Below are positions 1 through 12,100 of a stretch of DNA of 64,000 nucleotides, piece after piece (within the stretch, counting starts at the first letter, position 1; each line of letters begins with the position of its first letter). The stretch is from contig NC_083345.1 in the NCBI RefSeq assembly GCF_019175385.1, positions 115,616,480 through 115,680,479 on the forward strand, in the 5' to 3' direction. Both the position numbers and the translations under genes were made by a program. The stretch is from Lycium barbarum (taxonomy: Eukaryota; Streptophyta; Magnoliopsida; Solanales; Solanaceae). The notes below the pieces were generated by a model that saw nothing but the letters and a program-made list of their open reading frames with translations, was not told where the DNA came from and did no database searches.

Positions 1-360
1 TCCCTCACCCCTCTTTCTCTCTCCGTTCCATCTCCTAGTCTTTTAAATTAATTTTCTCTCACCTATCAAATTTATTTTCTCTCTCACCCCTCTTTCTCTC
101 TCTGTTCCATCACCCACACTAGATCTCAATTTCTCTTACAAATAAGAAGAATCCTACAGTAGTAGCAGCAACCATGGTCAACGAAAAAAAGAGCTCTAAC
201 AACGGTGAAGGACGACAGAGTGAAGCTTTATTAAAAAGAGCCATGGTTGACGACGGAGTGAAGCCATGGTCGACAACAGAGTGAAGCCATGGTCGACGAC
301 GGAGTGAAAAAAAGAGTTCTAACAACGGTGAAGGACGACGGAGTGAAGCTTTATTAACTA
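1..360. repeat. Short direct repeats, CT-rich then GACGACGGAGTGAA-type
   Basis: A CT-rich phrase (CCCTCACCCCTCTTTCTCTC) occurs near position 1 and again near 85. From about 185 a unit beginning AAAAAGAGCTCTAACAACGG recurs near 307, and between them the phrase CCATGGT(C/T)GACGACGGAGTG is repeated three times. The open frames across it are repeat-derived and lack any recognisable domain, so I call no gene. Confidence 0.6.
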
Positions 361-479
361 GTCCAATTGAAAGTCTTTATCTCCGGATAACGTCATTTTT
401 ATAGCAATCGGAGACGACTCGCTTCTTTTCCATGAGAACACCATTGATGAGAGTTGTGGAGCTTCATGCCCACCAAGTG

Positions 480-1330
480 TTTGATAAAATGTTTCAGTAT
501 ATTTTAGTGTATTTCTGTGTATTAATAAACAATATATTTAATTGTCAGTAGATTTCAGTGTATTTCAGTACATTATTTCGCTGTATTTCAATGTATTTAT
601 CTTTTTTTTTTGGTGTAAATATAGTGAATGTTCCAAATATAGAGCCTATTTTTACTACACTTTTTTTTTCACGACTTTTGTATTTCGCTGTATTTCAATG
701 TATTTCTACATTTTGTATTTCTAATTTATGAAACAGTTTCTGATATATTTCATTGTATTCCATTAATTGTATATACGCATACTACTACTTTATATTTCTT
801 AAACAATTAACCATATTTCAGCGTATATTTTTCTGTATTTGAAAGTTTTTAGATCTTTAGTGGTTTTTGAATTCAAAAAGTTTTGATTGTGATAAAAGTT
901 GAGAGAGATTTGTAAGCTTTTATGGAAGAACAACCGTTATGCGTGATTTATGGGAAGTTTTAAATTGAATCCCATAATTTAAAAAAAAATAAAAAATTGT
1001 TCCATAAATAGGGCCTGATTTTACTTTTCAGTGATTTGTGTGAAATATGGTTGATTTAATTTGACTTACTATTTAAAAAGGAAAAGAATATTATGTTCCA
1101 AAAATATAGCCTATTTTTTCTCTCAGAAATTAAAAAAAAATATATGTTCCAAAAATAGAGCCTAAATTTACTCTAACGTGTTTTGTATTTCTCTGTATTT
1201 CGCTGTATTTCACTATATTTCACTGTATTTCAAAAATGCGAGATACAACTGAAATACAGCCAAAAGCAGCTACGAATTGTAAATCTTCAACTTGTAGCTA
1301 TAACTAGTTAGAAACTATTAAAAGGTAGCT
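480..1330. repeat. AT-rich tract with scattered TGTATTTC repeats
   Basis: The octamer TGTATTTC and close variants (CGCTGTATTTCA, CAGTGTATTTCA) recur many times on the plus strand, densest at 545-720 and 1180-1240. Between them lie AT-rich filler and poly-A runs. It resembles the degenerate ends of dispersed solanaceous repeats. No coding signal is seen. Confidence 0.5.
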
Positions 1331-2949
1331 ATTTGTGTAAGTTTTACTTTAATAATTTTCCTCAAACTACGGGCCAATTACAACAATCTAAGTTCAGTTT
1401 TCAAGGTTCACTAGTGCCACTTCTATAACGAGTATTTGCGGACACTGAAGGCTGCCACAGCTAGCTTCTTCTTATGTACATGTGTCTTCAAGCTACCACG
1501 ATAATAACCGAGTCTCATGTCATTACTTTGTTTTCTACATACTTGTTACGTCTAAACATTATGATACAATTCAAGATACACAAAGTAGCGGAATTTTAAA
1601 AAAAGATAATCGATCGAAAGAAAATCAAATACGGAATTCAATTAATTAATGATAGAATAGTTTGAATCCTAAACAGAAAAGGTATCTAAAATCCTAAATG
1701 AATGTGTTAGGCAGCGATCAAAACACTAGCGATCGCCTTTCAAGAAAGATGAACTTGAATCTTAGATATAAAGAAGGAGATTACCTTTAAGAATCCCAAT
1801 TTTTGAAAACATGCTATCCAAATTAAAGTCGTACTCAAACCAAGAGGTCCAATTCTCTCTCAAAAGAGTTATCTATGATCATCCAAAAACTTCCTTTAAC
1901 TGATGAAATACATTAGGTTTAAATACGACTTGGAAATAACAAGAAAAATCCCAAAACTAACCCTAAAATAAAGTTTAATTCATTATTATTGGGCGGAACA
2001 TTTGGCAGTAGCTTATTCATGGTGCGCCACAATAATTCTGTGCTGTAGTGCAAAAAAAGTTTCACTGATCCAACTTCGAAATCTTGACTCCAAACTTGTT
2101 CCAAGCAATCTTCAAGCTTCCATACTTGGTATTCCTCGAATGAATCATCACTATGGCTCTCGAAACACTTTTAAATTAAATTTTGAAGATCATGCACTCC
2201 TAATCGTGTCGCATTGATTTTAAAATCAGTTGTTGGGCCAAGTAAACCCAAAGATATTCTTGATATGGTGTGAGTCGCTCTGCTTTGATTCAAGCCTGTT
2301 CAGTTTCCCCGAAAAGGTCTCACACCATTGAAAGTATCCATACACTATATCTAGCTTCCCAAATCTAGTTTCCCAATATTTTCAACTAGTACTAAAGTAA
2401 AATATTATTCACTCTCCCAACAAATGAAAGTTTCCAATTCCTCCGGAACAAAAAAGTGTTCTAGGAATTTTACTTTTATAAGTATTCCCCATAATCATGC
2501 ACCAAATCCAGTGTTAAATCAACGTTACGTTGTGAACTGGAGAATATAAGAATAGTAATTGACCATAAGTTTTTATTAGGCGTTGCATCTTTGAAGTGAT
2601 TGATGAGAATATAGGTTAAATAAAAGCACAAATTCTACATATCGTATCAGATAAAAGCATTCTTCTAAATCCTACTTATTCGATCCAAAATTAAATATTC
2701 ATATTTAACTTGACAAGAGTAAATACGACTATTGAAGCATGAATATGTTTATACATAGAAGTAAAATGCATGTGCTCATTATTCTTTTTATTTTAAATAA
2801 ATATATATAATGGAGAAAAAGTTGCATGCACAAAATGCCCAAGAAAGAAGAAAAAGGAGGTTCACATTGCTTTGACAATTACAGAAGATAAGTCAACGGC
2901 GTTCTATCTTTATCGAAAAAGATATATATGTAATTTAGATTGGAAGTAG
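1331..2949. other. Intergenic, no gene recognised
   Basis: Mostly AT-rich and of low coding potential. At 2255-2360 there is a more complex stretch with two occurrences of the hexamer group GTGTGAG/CTCACAC about 55 bp apart (ATGGTGTGAGTCGC and GGTCTCACACCATT), which looks like part of an unclassified dispersed repeat. The two 60-70 residue open frames near 1920-2217 are on opposite strands of the same DNA and match no family I know. Confidence 0.4.
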
Positions 2950-3193
2950 GAGCCCGTTTGGATTGGCTTATAAGTTGCTTATAAGCTGTTTCAGCTTTTT
3001 TTTAGTGTTTGACTGGCCAGCTTAAAGTCATTTTGTGCTTAAAATAAGCTCAAAAAAATAATTGGGTCCATTTGACTTAGCTTATCTAAAGCAGCTTATA
3101 AGCAAAAAAAAAATAAGTTAGACTACCCCAACTTATTTTTTTAGCTTATAAGCTGCAAACTGCTTATAAGCATAAGCCCATCCAAACAGGCTC
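2950..3193. mobile_element. PIF/Harbinger-like MITE, 244 bp
   Basis: The ends are inverted copies: GAGCCCGTTTGGATTGGCTT at the left and, read on the other strand, GAGCCTGTTTGGATGGGCTT at the right. The inverted arms continue inward through repeated GCTTATAAGC-type palindromes. A 3-bp direct repeat TAG flanks it (2947-2949 and 3194-3196). Ends of the GGCCTGTTTGG type and a 3-bp duplication are typical of PIF/Harbinger (Tourist) MITEs, although those usually duplicate TTA/TAA, so the superfamily is inferred. No coding capacity. Confidence 0.75.
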
Positions 3194-3209
3194 TAGTTAT
3201 ATTTGGGTG

Positions 3210-3690
3210 ATTCGCAGGAATGCCCTTCTTTTGGGGCGGTCTTTAATTTTTGCCCATTAAATTGGTGGTCTTTAATATTTTCCCTTCACCTAATACCACG
3301 AGGTTTGAGGTTCAAATCCCGGCACAGTCAAAAAAATAAAAAAAAATTGCAAGACAGAGTTTGTAGCAAAATGAAACTTTGCCTGTAGGTAGAGTTTGCA
3401 TTCAAAATTCTGCCTGAGGCATCACAAGTTAGGCCTGCAAAACTCTACCTGCAGGCACAGTTTCAAACTCTCCCTGCAGATAGAGTTTGCATTCAAAATT
3501 CTGCCTGAAGCATGCAAAACTCTGCCTTGCGAATCCCAACTTATGTCTTGCGAATTTATTTATTTTTATTTTTTTACTGAGCAGGGGTATGAACCCGGAA
3601 CCAAGGGGCTTCTACGGAAGGGCAAAATTTAAAGACCACCAATTTAAGGAGCAAAAATTAAAGACCAGTGCTTTTGAAGGGCAATCCGCT
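3210..3690. mobile_element. Foldback (long inverted repeat) non-autonomous element
   Basis: The left arm (about 3210-3277, with TGCCCTTCTTTTGGGGCGG and GGTGGTCTTTAA) is the inverted complement of the right arm (about 3621-3690, with TTAAAGACCACCAATTTAAG and TGAAGGGCAATCCGC). Inside, the phrase AGAGTTTGCATTCAAAATTC occurs twice (about 3391 and 3483), and two tRNA-like B-box motifs sit near the arms (GGTTCAAATCCC at about 3311). No target duplication could be settled, so the class is open; similar arms occur in many solanaceous repeats. Confidence 0.6.
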
Positions 3691-4705
3691 CAAAAAAAAA
3701 TGGTTATATTTTATTCTTAGTTGGGAAAATATATTTTATTAAGGAGAAGAATGTTCAAAGGAAAATTAGTCCCCCGCAAAAAGGAAAGAAAAAAGGCCCC
3801 AAATGCTTTTATTTGATTTAAGTAGGGATATTGCAAATAAGATGTGGTTGCAATTTTTGACGAAATCAACTACAGATACATGCAATAGCTATGATATGTG
3901 GTAGTAAAAATTATTACTCGATGTTTACATCAAGCCAATTGATGCATGATATGTATAAGTATATATATATATATGTATGTATGTATATTCGTTGGTATAT
4001 ATATATAGTAATATAGCTATTTATAAGAAGCAATTTTTATAAAGAAAGCAACATAGATAATTGGACAAATTAATAAAGCTTTTTAGGTGGTTCAAAAAAG
4101 TATTTTCTTGTTACTACTTGAGTGGGGCTAAAATATTTTTTAATCGGTCCATGATTCAATCTCTAGAATATGCAAAGCACGTAGAAGTAATAACCATTAA
4201 CAAATTTTTTGACCTTCCCGACAATGGCAAGATAATAAAAATTACCATTTCTAATATCATATAGCGTTCAATGGATTCTATTATAAAAGTTAAATGTTTG
4301 GCTAAACTGGTATCCTCATAAAAATTATTTTCCAACTGGTGTTTTTTTAAGAGAAATATATTTAAAATGTAATCTTTTTATTCTTTTTTATTATTCTATA
4401 AGAGCTTTGAATGGCATACAACTGGTTTGTCCTTGTGCCCTTTAAGAGAAAAAGAAGCTCCACCAATATATGTCTAGAGTCTAGACTAGATTTTAAAGTT
4501 TGTTGTTTCCTTAGTCACCCACTATAGCCAAATTGTCCACAACCTGAACTTCTAATCCCACCAAACAAGCAACATTTTCTTACTTTTTGAATGTACAATC
4601 CAAATGTATGTCCATGTCTCATTGAATAATGAACTTGAGGTAATTTTTCTGGATTATAGGTTGTTAAAAAAACGCAATTGAACTGTGATGCAAGTGTTGC
4701 AAGCA
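3691..4705. other. Intergenic AT-rich DNA
   Basis: Low-complexity AT DNA with a short TATATG microsatellite at about 3958-4010. Open frames of 60-70 residues near 4061 and 4515 have no family resemblance and AT-driven composition. I see nothing else. Confidence 0.4.
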
Positions 4706-4920
4706 ATTGTTGTTCTTGTGCGGAATTCGACTAATTCCATGGGGTATATGCTACCTCCCACCAACACAGGTACCGGATAACTTTGTCAACTAAGGCTTGG
4801 ACAATAGGAAGAAATCGCCTAATGTTTTTATCTCCGCTAGGAATTGAACCTAAAACTTCATGGTTCTCAACTCACTCATTGGTCACTTCATTGGCCATTA
4901 GGCCACGCCCTTGGGTGCGT
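4706..4920 (-). mobile_element. TS-family SINE (tRNA-derived), near full length
   Basis: Read on the minus strand from about 4920 it begins with a tRNA-like head: the A-box-like GTGGCCTAATGGCCAATGA followed by the B box GGTTCAATTCC, then a body with GGCGATTTCTTCC, GTTGGTGGGAGGTAGC and a 3' end in the TTG-rich phrase ACAAGAACAACAATTG. This is the layout of the tobacco TS SINE (pol III transcribed, tRNA-related, short TTG-type tail). No coding capacity; it relies on LINE enzymes. Confidence 0.75.
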
Positions 4921-5094
4921 GTTGCAAGCAATTATGAAACTCTTCCGACATACTTAAAGCTTAATTTATGACAGAATAAACATACTTAAAGCTTAATTTA
5001 TGACATAATAAGTACACTATTGTATTCGTCGTGATAGCTTAGTTGCCAGAAAAAATATTTAGCAAGTTAAACATGACTTCTTGTTACAACACAC
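4921..5094. other. Spacer between SINEs
   Basis: Contains a 30-bp direct duplication (CATACTTAAAGCTTAATTTA at about 4949 and again at about 4981), possibly a target-site relic of the neighbouring SINE. Nothing else seen. Confidence 0.35.
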
Positions 5095-5285
5095 AACTAA
5101 GGAGTATGGTCGAATGGAATGAAATATTACGTCTTTTGTCAAAAGTCTCGAGTTCAAAACCTTTCCTAGTAGAGAGGCCTCCTATTTATAAGTCTTACGT
5201 AGCATGAATCAAATGTGATGGAACCAGTTTCCAAATACCCGTTGAGTAAACCCGAAAAATGAGGTGTAGCACAAGTGCACACATT
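5095..5285 (+). mobile_element. SINE, second solanaceous family
   Basis: On the plus strand GGAGTATGGTCGAATGGAAT resembles a tRNA A box and, about 45 bp on, GTCTCGAGTTCAAAACC resembles the B box, followed by TAGTAGAGAGGCCTCC and GTAGCATGAATCAAATGTGA. This order is that of abundant tRNA-derived SINEs in Solanaceae distinct from TS. The exact family name cannot be fixed by eye. Confidence 0.55.
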
Positions 5286-5384
5286 AGTGCCAAGGCTATA
5301 TTGCAAAGCTAAGACAACATGGAATGCTCAATTAGCAAGTAACCTAGTGTTGATTACTCCTATCAACCTCGATTACTTACACAA

Positions 5385-5522
5385 GGTACCTGCTACCTCC
5401 CACGTATCAGATAACTCTGTCCACCAAAGCAGATGAAAAAAAATCACCTAGCGTGCTCAGTTGGAATTTGAACCTAAGACCTCATGGTTCTCAAACGGAC
5501 CACTAGGCCACACCCTTGGATG
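5385..5522 (-). mobile_element. TS-family SINE, 3'-truncated
   Basis: The minus strand starts with AGGGTGTGGCCTAGTGGTCC, then GAACCATGAGGTCTTAGG and the B box GGTTCAAATTCC, then the body through GGACAGAGTTATCTGATACG and GGTAGCAGGTACC. It matches the neighbouring copy at 4706-4920 in order and spacing, but the head is shortened and the TTG tail is missing. Confidence 0.7.
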
Positions 5523-6172
5523 CTTAATTTATGTACTTGCAAGCTTGAAATGAGAAATCGATTGTCAAAATATAAAGCAAAACCTAACTAATTGTTGGAA
5601 TAAAGAATGTTAATAAAATGTATTTCACTAAGTTCTGTACTAATCATTAACAATCAACAGAGAAAAGATCAGCCTTTGGCTTAGAACACAAAGATCTTTC
5701 CTTATGTTGCAAATGTAAAAGAACAACGCCAAATATAACAGAAGTACAAAATATTCAAAAGTATAACCCATTGTAACAACTCCGGATTTACATAACATAA
5801 ATCTAAATATTTTCATAGTTCAACACTCAGTCCGACTAGATTTTTACAATTCATACATGATAAGCTTGCGATACATTAGGCTATCAAAGCAGTAAACATG
5901 TAAATCTAGTGAACCATTTCTTTCAAGGATTAAGTTCCATATTTGCTATTTGGAGATATCAAGATTATGTTTTAGGAAACTAACAGTTCCACAACTAATC
6001 CAGTTCAAGCATTGGAAATTTCATTACTGTTATCATCCCGTATTAACTACTCCCTATCTACCAGTAAATTTGTTGGCAATTAAAGCTGACCAGAGCAATA
6101 ATCCAACGTATTCACCACGATCAACAAATCGAACAATGAGATCACACGTACTGCCTTAGCTTCAGAATAACG
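5523..6172. other. 3' flank of the cyclophilin gene
   Basis: Non-coding. On the minus strand this is downstream of the stop codon at 6175-6173 and would hold the 3' UTR; the first about 250 bases are of moderate complexity and free of repeats. I could not pick a single polyadenylation site with confidence. Confidence 0.4.
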
Positions 6173-9100
6173 TCAGCCAGCAAGTGGATTAGCATGTATG
6201 GTCACCCGGTTGAGCCTGATCTCAGCAAGAGGCTTATCACCTGGTCCTGTTGGAGTCTGCACAATTTAATAAAATAAGTGAGTTAGGTGATAACTGGCCA
6301 AATTCACTATCTGAAAATAGAATGTTATGCTATAAAAGTCAATATTTCTGTCTGTTCTAGAAGTTGATGCTGAATAAGAGCCAAAAATCACCCATGCGCG
6401 TAACTGCTAGAAAATGATAGATTACTCTGTATTCCGAAAGCACACTTGACTTAATGGCACACGTCATTCCAGGCATACCTTTTCCATGAGATCAAGAACC
6501 TCGAATCCATGTATCACTTTCCCGAAGATGGTATACAATCCGTTGAGATGTGGTTGCTTGGCATAAGTAATGAAAAACTGGCTCCCATTGGTATTAGGGC
6601 CACTGTTGGCCATTGACAACATCCCTCTTGCATTGTGCTGGAACAGATTGCAAGACACGCATGATTCAGAAAAATAAAAATATGCAGTCACAAATAGTAA
6701 GAGTGAAAAGATGATAAATTAAACATGCAAGACATAGCACATCATCAACACAGTGTAGTGCAAGTATAATCAGATCTATATTGACTAGTTTGGCATCAAT
6801 TCTCAACCCTGAATCAAAGGCAAGCGACCCCCTAGAAGCAGTGGAGGTGCCGAAGGATGCTGAAAACAAGAATAGGGGAAAGAAGAAATCAGAAAGTTCT
6901 TATTTATTTATTCTTTTTTTTTTTTTTTGAAATTTAATATCTGTTTTTTTATGAAGTAAGAAATTTATCAATGACATCAAGTAGATGAAAAGAAAGAACA
7001 AAAAGGTGATGACTACAAAAGATGATATTAGCTTGAATACATGTGAGTTAAGGTAATTCTCCAGAGGCTAACAAAATCCAATAATAGCTCGGGGGAATTT
7101 ACAGGGGAGAGGTTGCACCAACTATAGAGTAACAAACGACATCTAGCCATGAGTGTGTGATTTGTGAAACTACAGAGTATTAACCAAACAGCAAAATTTT
7201 TATTTTTTTATTTAACAGAGTATAATTAAATTGCCATGAAACGAGCACGGTTTGCACTTGCAAAGCTAAACAAACTTTTGTTAAAGGTCTAACAGAGGCT
7301 ACAGCCCATATTACAGAATCTCCTAGATTTAGGTCAAAGCTGTATATCAACAGGTCAAATTTGATACTGTAAAAGGATGGTTTAGGAAGTCATGGAATAC
7401 ATTAGGCAAATATCTATAAGAACAAATGTTCACCAAGTACCTTGAGAGACTCTCTTATCTCATCATTGAACTTCTTTCCCCAAATACTTGTACCACCTTT
7501 TCCTGTACCTGTTGGGTCACCACCTTGGATCATGAAACCCTTTATGTTCCTATGAAATATGGTCCCATCATAATAATCACTTGAGCATAACGCCAAGAAA
7601 TTCTGCATTCAAAGGTCACTTAATATTATTACCGATGATATCTCAATCGTCAAATAAAACAAACACAAAATATCAATTGGTTTCACCACTCAGCCAAATA
7701 AAAAGTTTCGACTGCTCCCAGATAAAAATGGAACTGTCAGTATAAACAAAACAAGATCAATGATTCTGCAAGCAATCATGGCTTTAAAGGAGTAGCAAAA
7801 TATCATGATACGAGAGAGCTTTCAAGTTTCAAGGAGAATAATTAGCCTACTATATGTCCTCTATGTACATAGGCATATGGATTAGGAAATGGGCATACTA
7901 CATCATACACTTGTTGCATGGACTTGAACATAGGTATTATACAAGGGTACACACCAGACATGAGAATTTTGAATTACAAGTTTCTACGCACCCCAATGCA
8001 GCATAGGCATATATGGACTAGGAATGGAGATACCGCGTAAGACACTAGGTAGCATGGAATTGAATATACGTATTATTCAACGGTATCTATTAGAAATCAG
8101 CAGCTCCAAGTATTAACAAGTTTTTTATGTAGTTCAATAGATCTCAACAAAGTCATACCCGTATCCTAGTTGTTTGAGCAAGGCTCATACTCTATTATTG
8201 CAACGTTTGAAGGGATACAAGGGGACCTAAGATGATGTTTTTCTGTTGAGTATGGACTCACTCTAACCGGGGAAGATCAGAACTATGGGAGGAATTAGCT
8301 GCTAAGGGAATTATGAAGTGAACAAGGGGTGATTGGGGGGATTTTAATGTTTGCAGATTTAAGAATGAAAGATTCAATTGTATAAGAAGATCAAGCGTTA
8401 TGAGGTGCTTTTCTGATTTTATTCAAGATATCGAAACGGTTGACTTACCTCTCCAGGGCTCATATTATACTTGGTCAAGGGGAGAGGATTCAACTCAAGT
8501 CTCCACCATCGATAGATTCTTGATCTCTACTGAATGGAATGACAATGCTGGTATTTTTTTTTATTTTTTTTTTTTATTTTGAGAAAGGTAACAATCTTGT
8601 ATATTTAGCAAAAGGCAGCACTTGGGTAATGCTGAAAAGGGTAATTACAAGCTCATATAAGAGCCAAAAGGAGACTGTTCAGAACTATAAAACTGTTCAG
8701 AACTATAAAGCTGCAAGATTACAATTTGCCTATTAGATCTATCAAATCCCCTATATCCCCCAAAAGATTGTGTCTGCACCAAAAGTAGAAAAGACTAAGA
8801 CACTTCATCCTAATTTTGTGAATGGAAATGCTTGTATCTTCAAAAATTCTTGAGTTTCTCTCTTTCCAAACTGTCCACCATATGCAGGCTGGGATCAAAC
8901 CAGTGTTATGAAAGGCGCTCGCCTTACGCCAAAAGGCGTGAGGCGTGGCAAGGCGAGCCTGCCTCGCCATAGCCAGCTAAGGCGTGGCAGTTTCAGAAAG
9001 GCGAGCATGGCGAGGCGAATGCGTATGGCGAGCAAGGTGTCGCCTTTTGATTTATTTATTTTTTTAATTTTTAAAAGAGCTGACTTTTTAAAAACATATT

Positions 9101-12100
9101 GATAATAAAGAGTAAGATATTATTTCTAGGGTTTTATTTCATCATTTTTCCAGAGCAGCTGCGTCTCCTCCTTCTTCTTCTTTGGTTTCTTCTTCTTATT
9201 CCAACTTCCACCACCACCAGCAGAGCCACCTTCAGTTTCAGCCACTTTCAGGTAAGCTGCTTCTTCTTTTTCCTTCTTTCTTTTATTTCTTCTTTCTTTC
9301 CGGCCTGGCTGGCGTTTTCCGGCAGAAGATTAGCCTTTTCCAGGCAGATCTGACTTTCCGGCAGCCGGCCGGTGACCCAATTCCGGCAGTTTTTTTTTCC
9401 TTCATTTTTCATTAATTTCTGCCTTTTATTGTTATATAAACAGATTTCAATAATGACATCCCACTCCAATAGCAGAGATATAGGGTGGAATTTTGGTAGA
9501 AAAGGTCCAACTCAGCATGAAGTTATATGTAATTTTTGTGAAAAAAGTAGCAAGGGTGGAATAACCCGGCACAAACAACATTTACTTGGTATCGGAACAA
9601 ATTCTAAAGCTTGTAAAAGATGTCCGGAATCAGTTAAGGCGGAAATAAGAGCTTATATGGAACAAAAGAATGTGGCAAAAACCCAAATGAATTTCGATGC
9701 ATGGGTGACTGATCATATGGATGATAGTGATGATGTTATGGATGAAGTTAATGAAATGATGCCTCCTCCCTCCAAAACTCAAAAAAGGAAGACCGGGACG
9801 AAAGGTCCTATGAATCTTTATTATCCACAGAAGCCAAAGGAAGGGGCAGGTCACAGTTTGAGTAATGAAAGATCCCGGAAGCTTTTAAAGGATCGTGCTG
9901 AAGGTGCTTTTGCAAGATGGGTCTACGATGCAGTGCTCCCTTTTAATTGTGTCAATGCTAAAAGTTTTAAAAAAGTCATTGACTACATAGGAGAATATGG
10001 CCCTAATATGAAGCCTCCAACCTATCACGAAGTTAGAGTTACTTATCTAAAAAAAGAGGTGGAGAAGGTTGACGAGATTGTGGAGGAACATAAAGTGCAA
10101 TGGAGCAAGTTTGGATGTTCCATTATGATGGATAAATGGACAGCACGGAATGGAAAAATGGTCATCAATGCTGTGGTAAACTCTCCATAAGGTAGTTTGT
10201 TTCTTGGATCATATGATGCTAGCCACTCTTCTACGGATTCCACTAAAATGTACAGCTTGTTTGAGAGGACTATTGAGTCAATTGGAAAGGATAATGTTGT
10301 ACAAGTGGTTACCGATAATGCTAGTGAGAATGTAAAAGCAGGTCAAATGATGCATGGCACATTCCCACATATTTATTGGACTCCATGAGCTGCCCATTGT
10401 ATCAATTTGATATTTGGTGACATTTTCAAGATCAACCCGTATGCTTCAGGTAACTTTAATATAGTTTTGACTTGTGTGCTTGTGCTATAGCATCAAAGTG
10501 TTACATTTTACAATTTATACTTAATAACTATTTGGTATTTCTTTTGTAGTTTTTAGCAAGGCTACTAAGATGTATGCTTACATCACAAAAGCCATTGCTA
10601 TTAAACTTGATGAGGAAGTTTACAAATTAAAGAAATTTGGTGAGACACGGCAAGACTAGATTTGCAACAGCTTTCTTGACTTTGCATAGTTTTTACATGC
10701 AAAAGAAAAACTTAAGAAGCCTAGTCACTTCAAATGAATGGAAACAAAGCAAACATGCAAAGGAAATTGCAGGGAAAGAGGTTGCGAGGAACCTTATTTC
10801 TCCATCATTTTGGAATGATGTTTGTAAGGCACTTAAAGTTGGTGGTCCTTTGATTATAGTACTTCGTTTGGTGGATGGGGAGAAAAAACCACCAATGGGC
10901 TATCTTTTTGAAGCTATAGATCTTTGCAAAGAATCTATTGCAAAGGCATTTGGGGGTGATGAGAGGAAGTATGACAAAGTTTTTAAGATCATTGATAAAA
11001 GATGGTCGGATCAACTTCATCGACCTTTGCATGCAGTAGGACATATTCTGAACCCGGGGTTATATTATAAGAATGCAGCTGCTGAAACTTTAGATGGAGA
11101 AGTGTGGGATGACTACATTTCATGTCTTGAGAAGTTGGTCCCTGATCCCAATTTGAGAGATAAAATGTCGGTTGAGCTTGGTAAGTATAGACAAGCAGAT
11201 GGGACATTTGGTAAGGAATCTGCCATTAGAGCTAGAGACCGTTTGTCACCAGGTAAGTTAGTTGTTTTAGTTGTCTTTATAACTTATTTGATTTCTTTAT
11301 ACTTAATACCTTTTGAAATATTTTTTCCATAGTCGAATGGTGGATGCAATATGGTAACCATGTTCCAGCCTTGCAAAAGTTTGCTATCAAATTACTAAGC
11401 TTGACTTGTAGTGCATCCGGATGTGAAAGAAATTGGAGCGTCTATGAACATGTGAGAGAGAAGATTTATTCTATTTTATATTACATTATCCTTATTTTAT
11501 TAGCATTCTTTAATTACTCTCTACAACTTATACACAAATTCACTCCAAGAAGAGGAATAGACTTGAGCTAAAACGTCTCAATGATCTAGTGTACATTAAG
11601 TACAATAGAACATTGAAGCGTCGTTATAAAGCTCGCGACACCATTGATCCAATTAGGTTGGAGAATATTGAGGAGGTAAATGAATGAGTAACTGGAGCAC
11701 CCGAAGACCTTGCAGAGGAAGAGTTAGAAGATGATGGTCTCACTTGGGGTATTGTTGCTTCGGCAAGTGGATGTGAGGAGAGTATCTATGGTCTTAGGGC
11801 GAGTTGTTCAAGTTCAATAAACAAGGATAAAGGGGTGGCTTCTTCAAGTCGAACCCTCTTTGATGAAGACTCTGAGGAAGAAGAAGATGACAGCCAATAT
11901 AATGCTAACACTCTTGTGGTTGAAGAATTTTTAGATCTTGAAGAAGAATAGATGTTGCTTCGTTATAATTTGGCTAATGCTAACACTTAGGGACCTTATG
12001 ACTTATTAACTATCTAGTTGGAGACTTTTAGACTTTAGTATCAACTATCTACTTTTAGTTTTTCAATTGAAATATATGCTAGTATTTTGTTGAGTATTTG

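Noticed and set aside
6666..6869. Possible extra exon on the minus strand
   Set aside because: It falls in intron 3 of CYP18-1 and would break a joint that is exact in length with known family members.
9099..9415. Plus-strand frames rich in Phe, Leu and Ser
   Set aside because: They are the pyrimidine-rich 5' leader and presumed intron of the hAT transposase gene, not separate genes.
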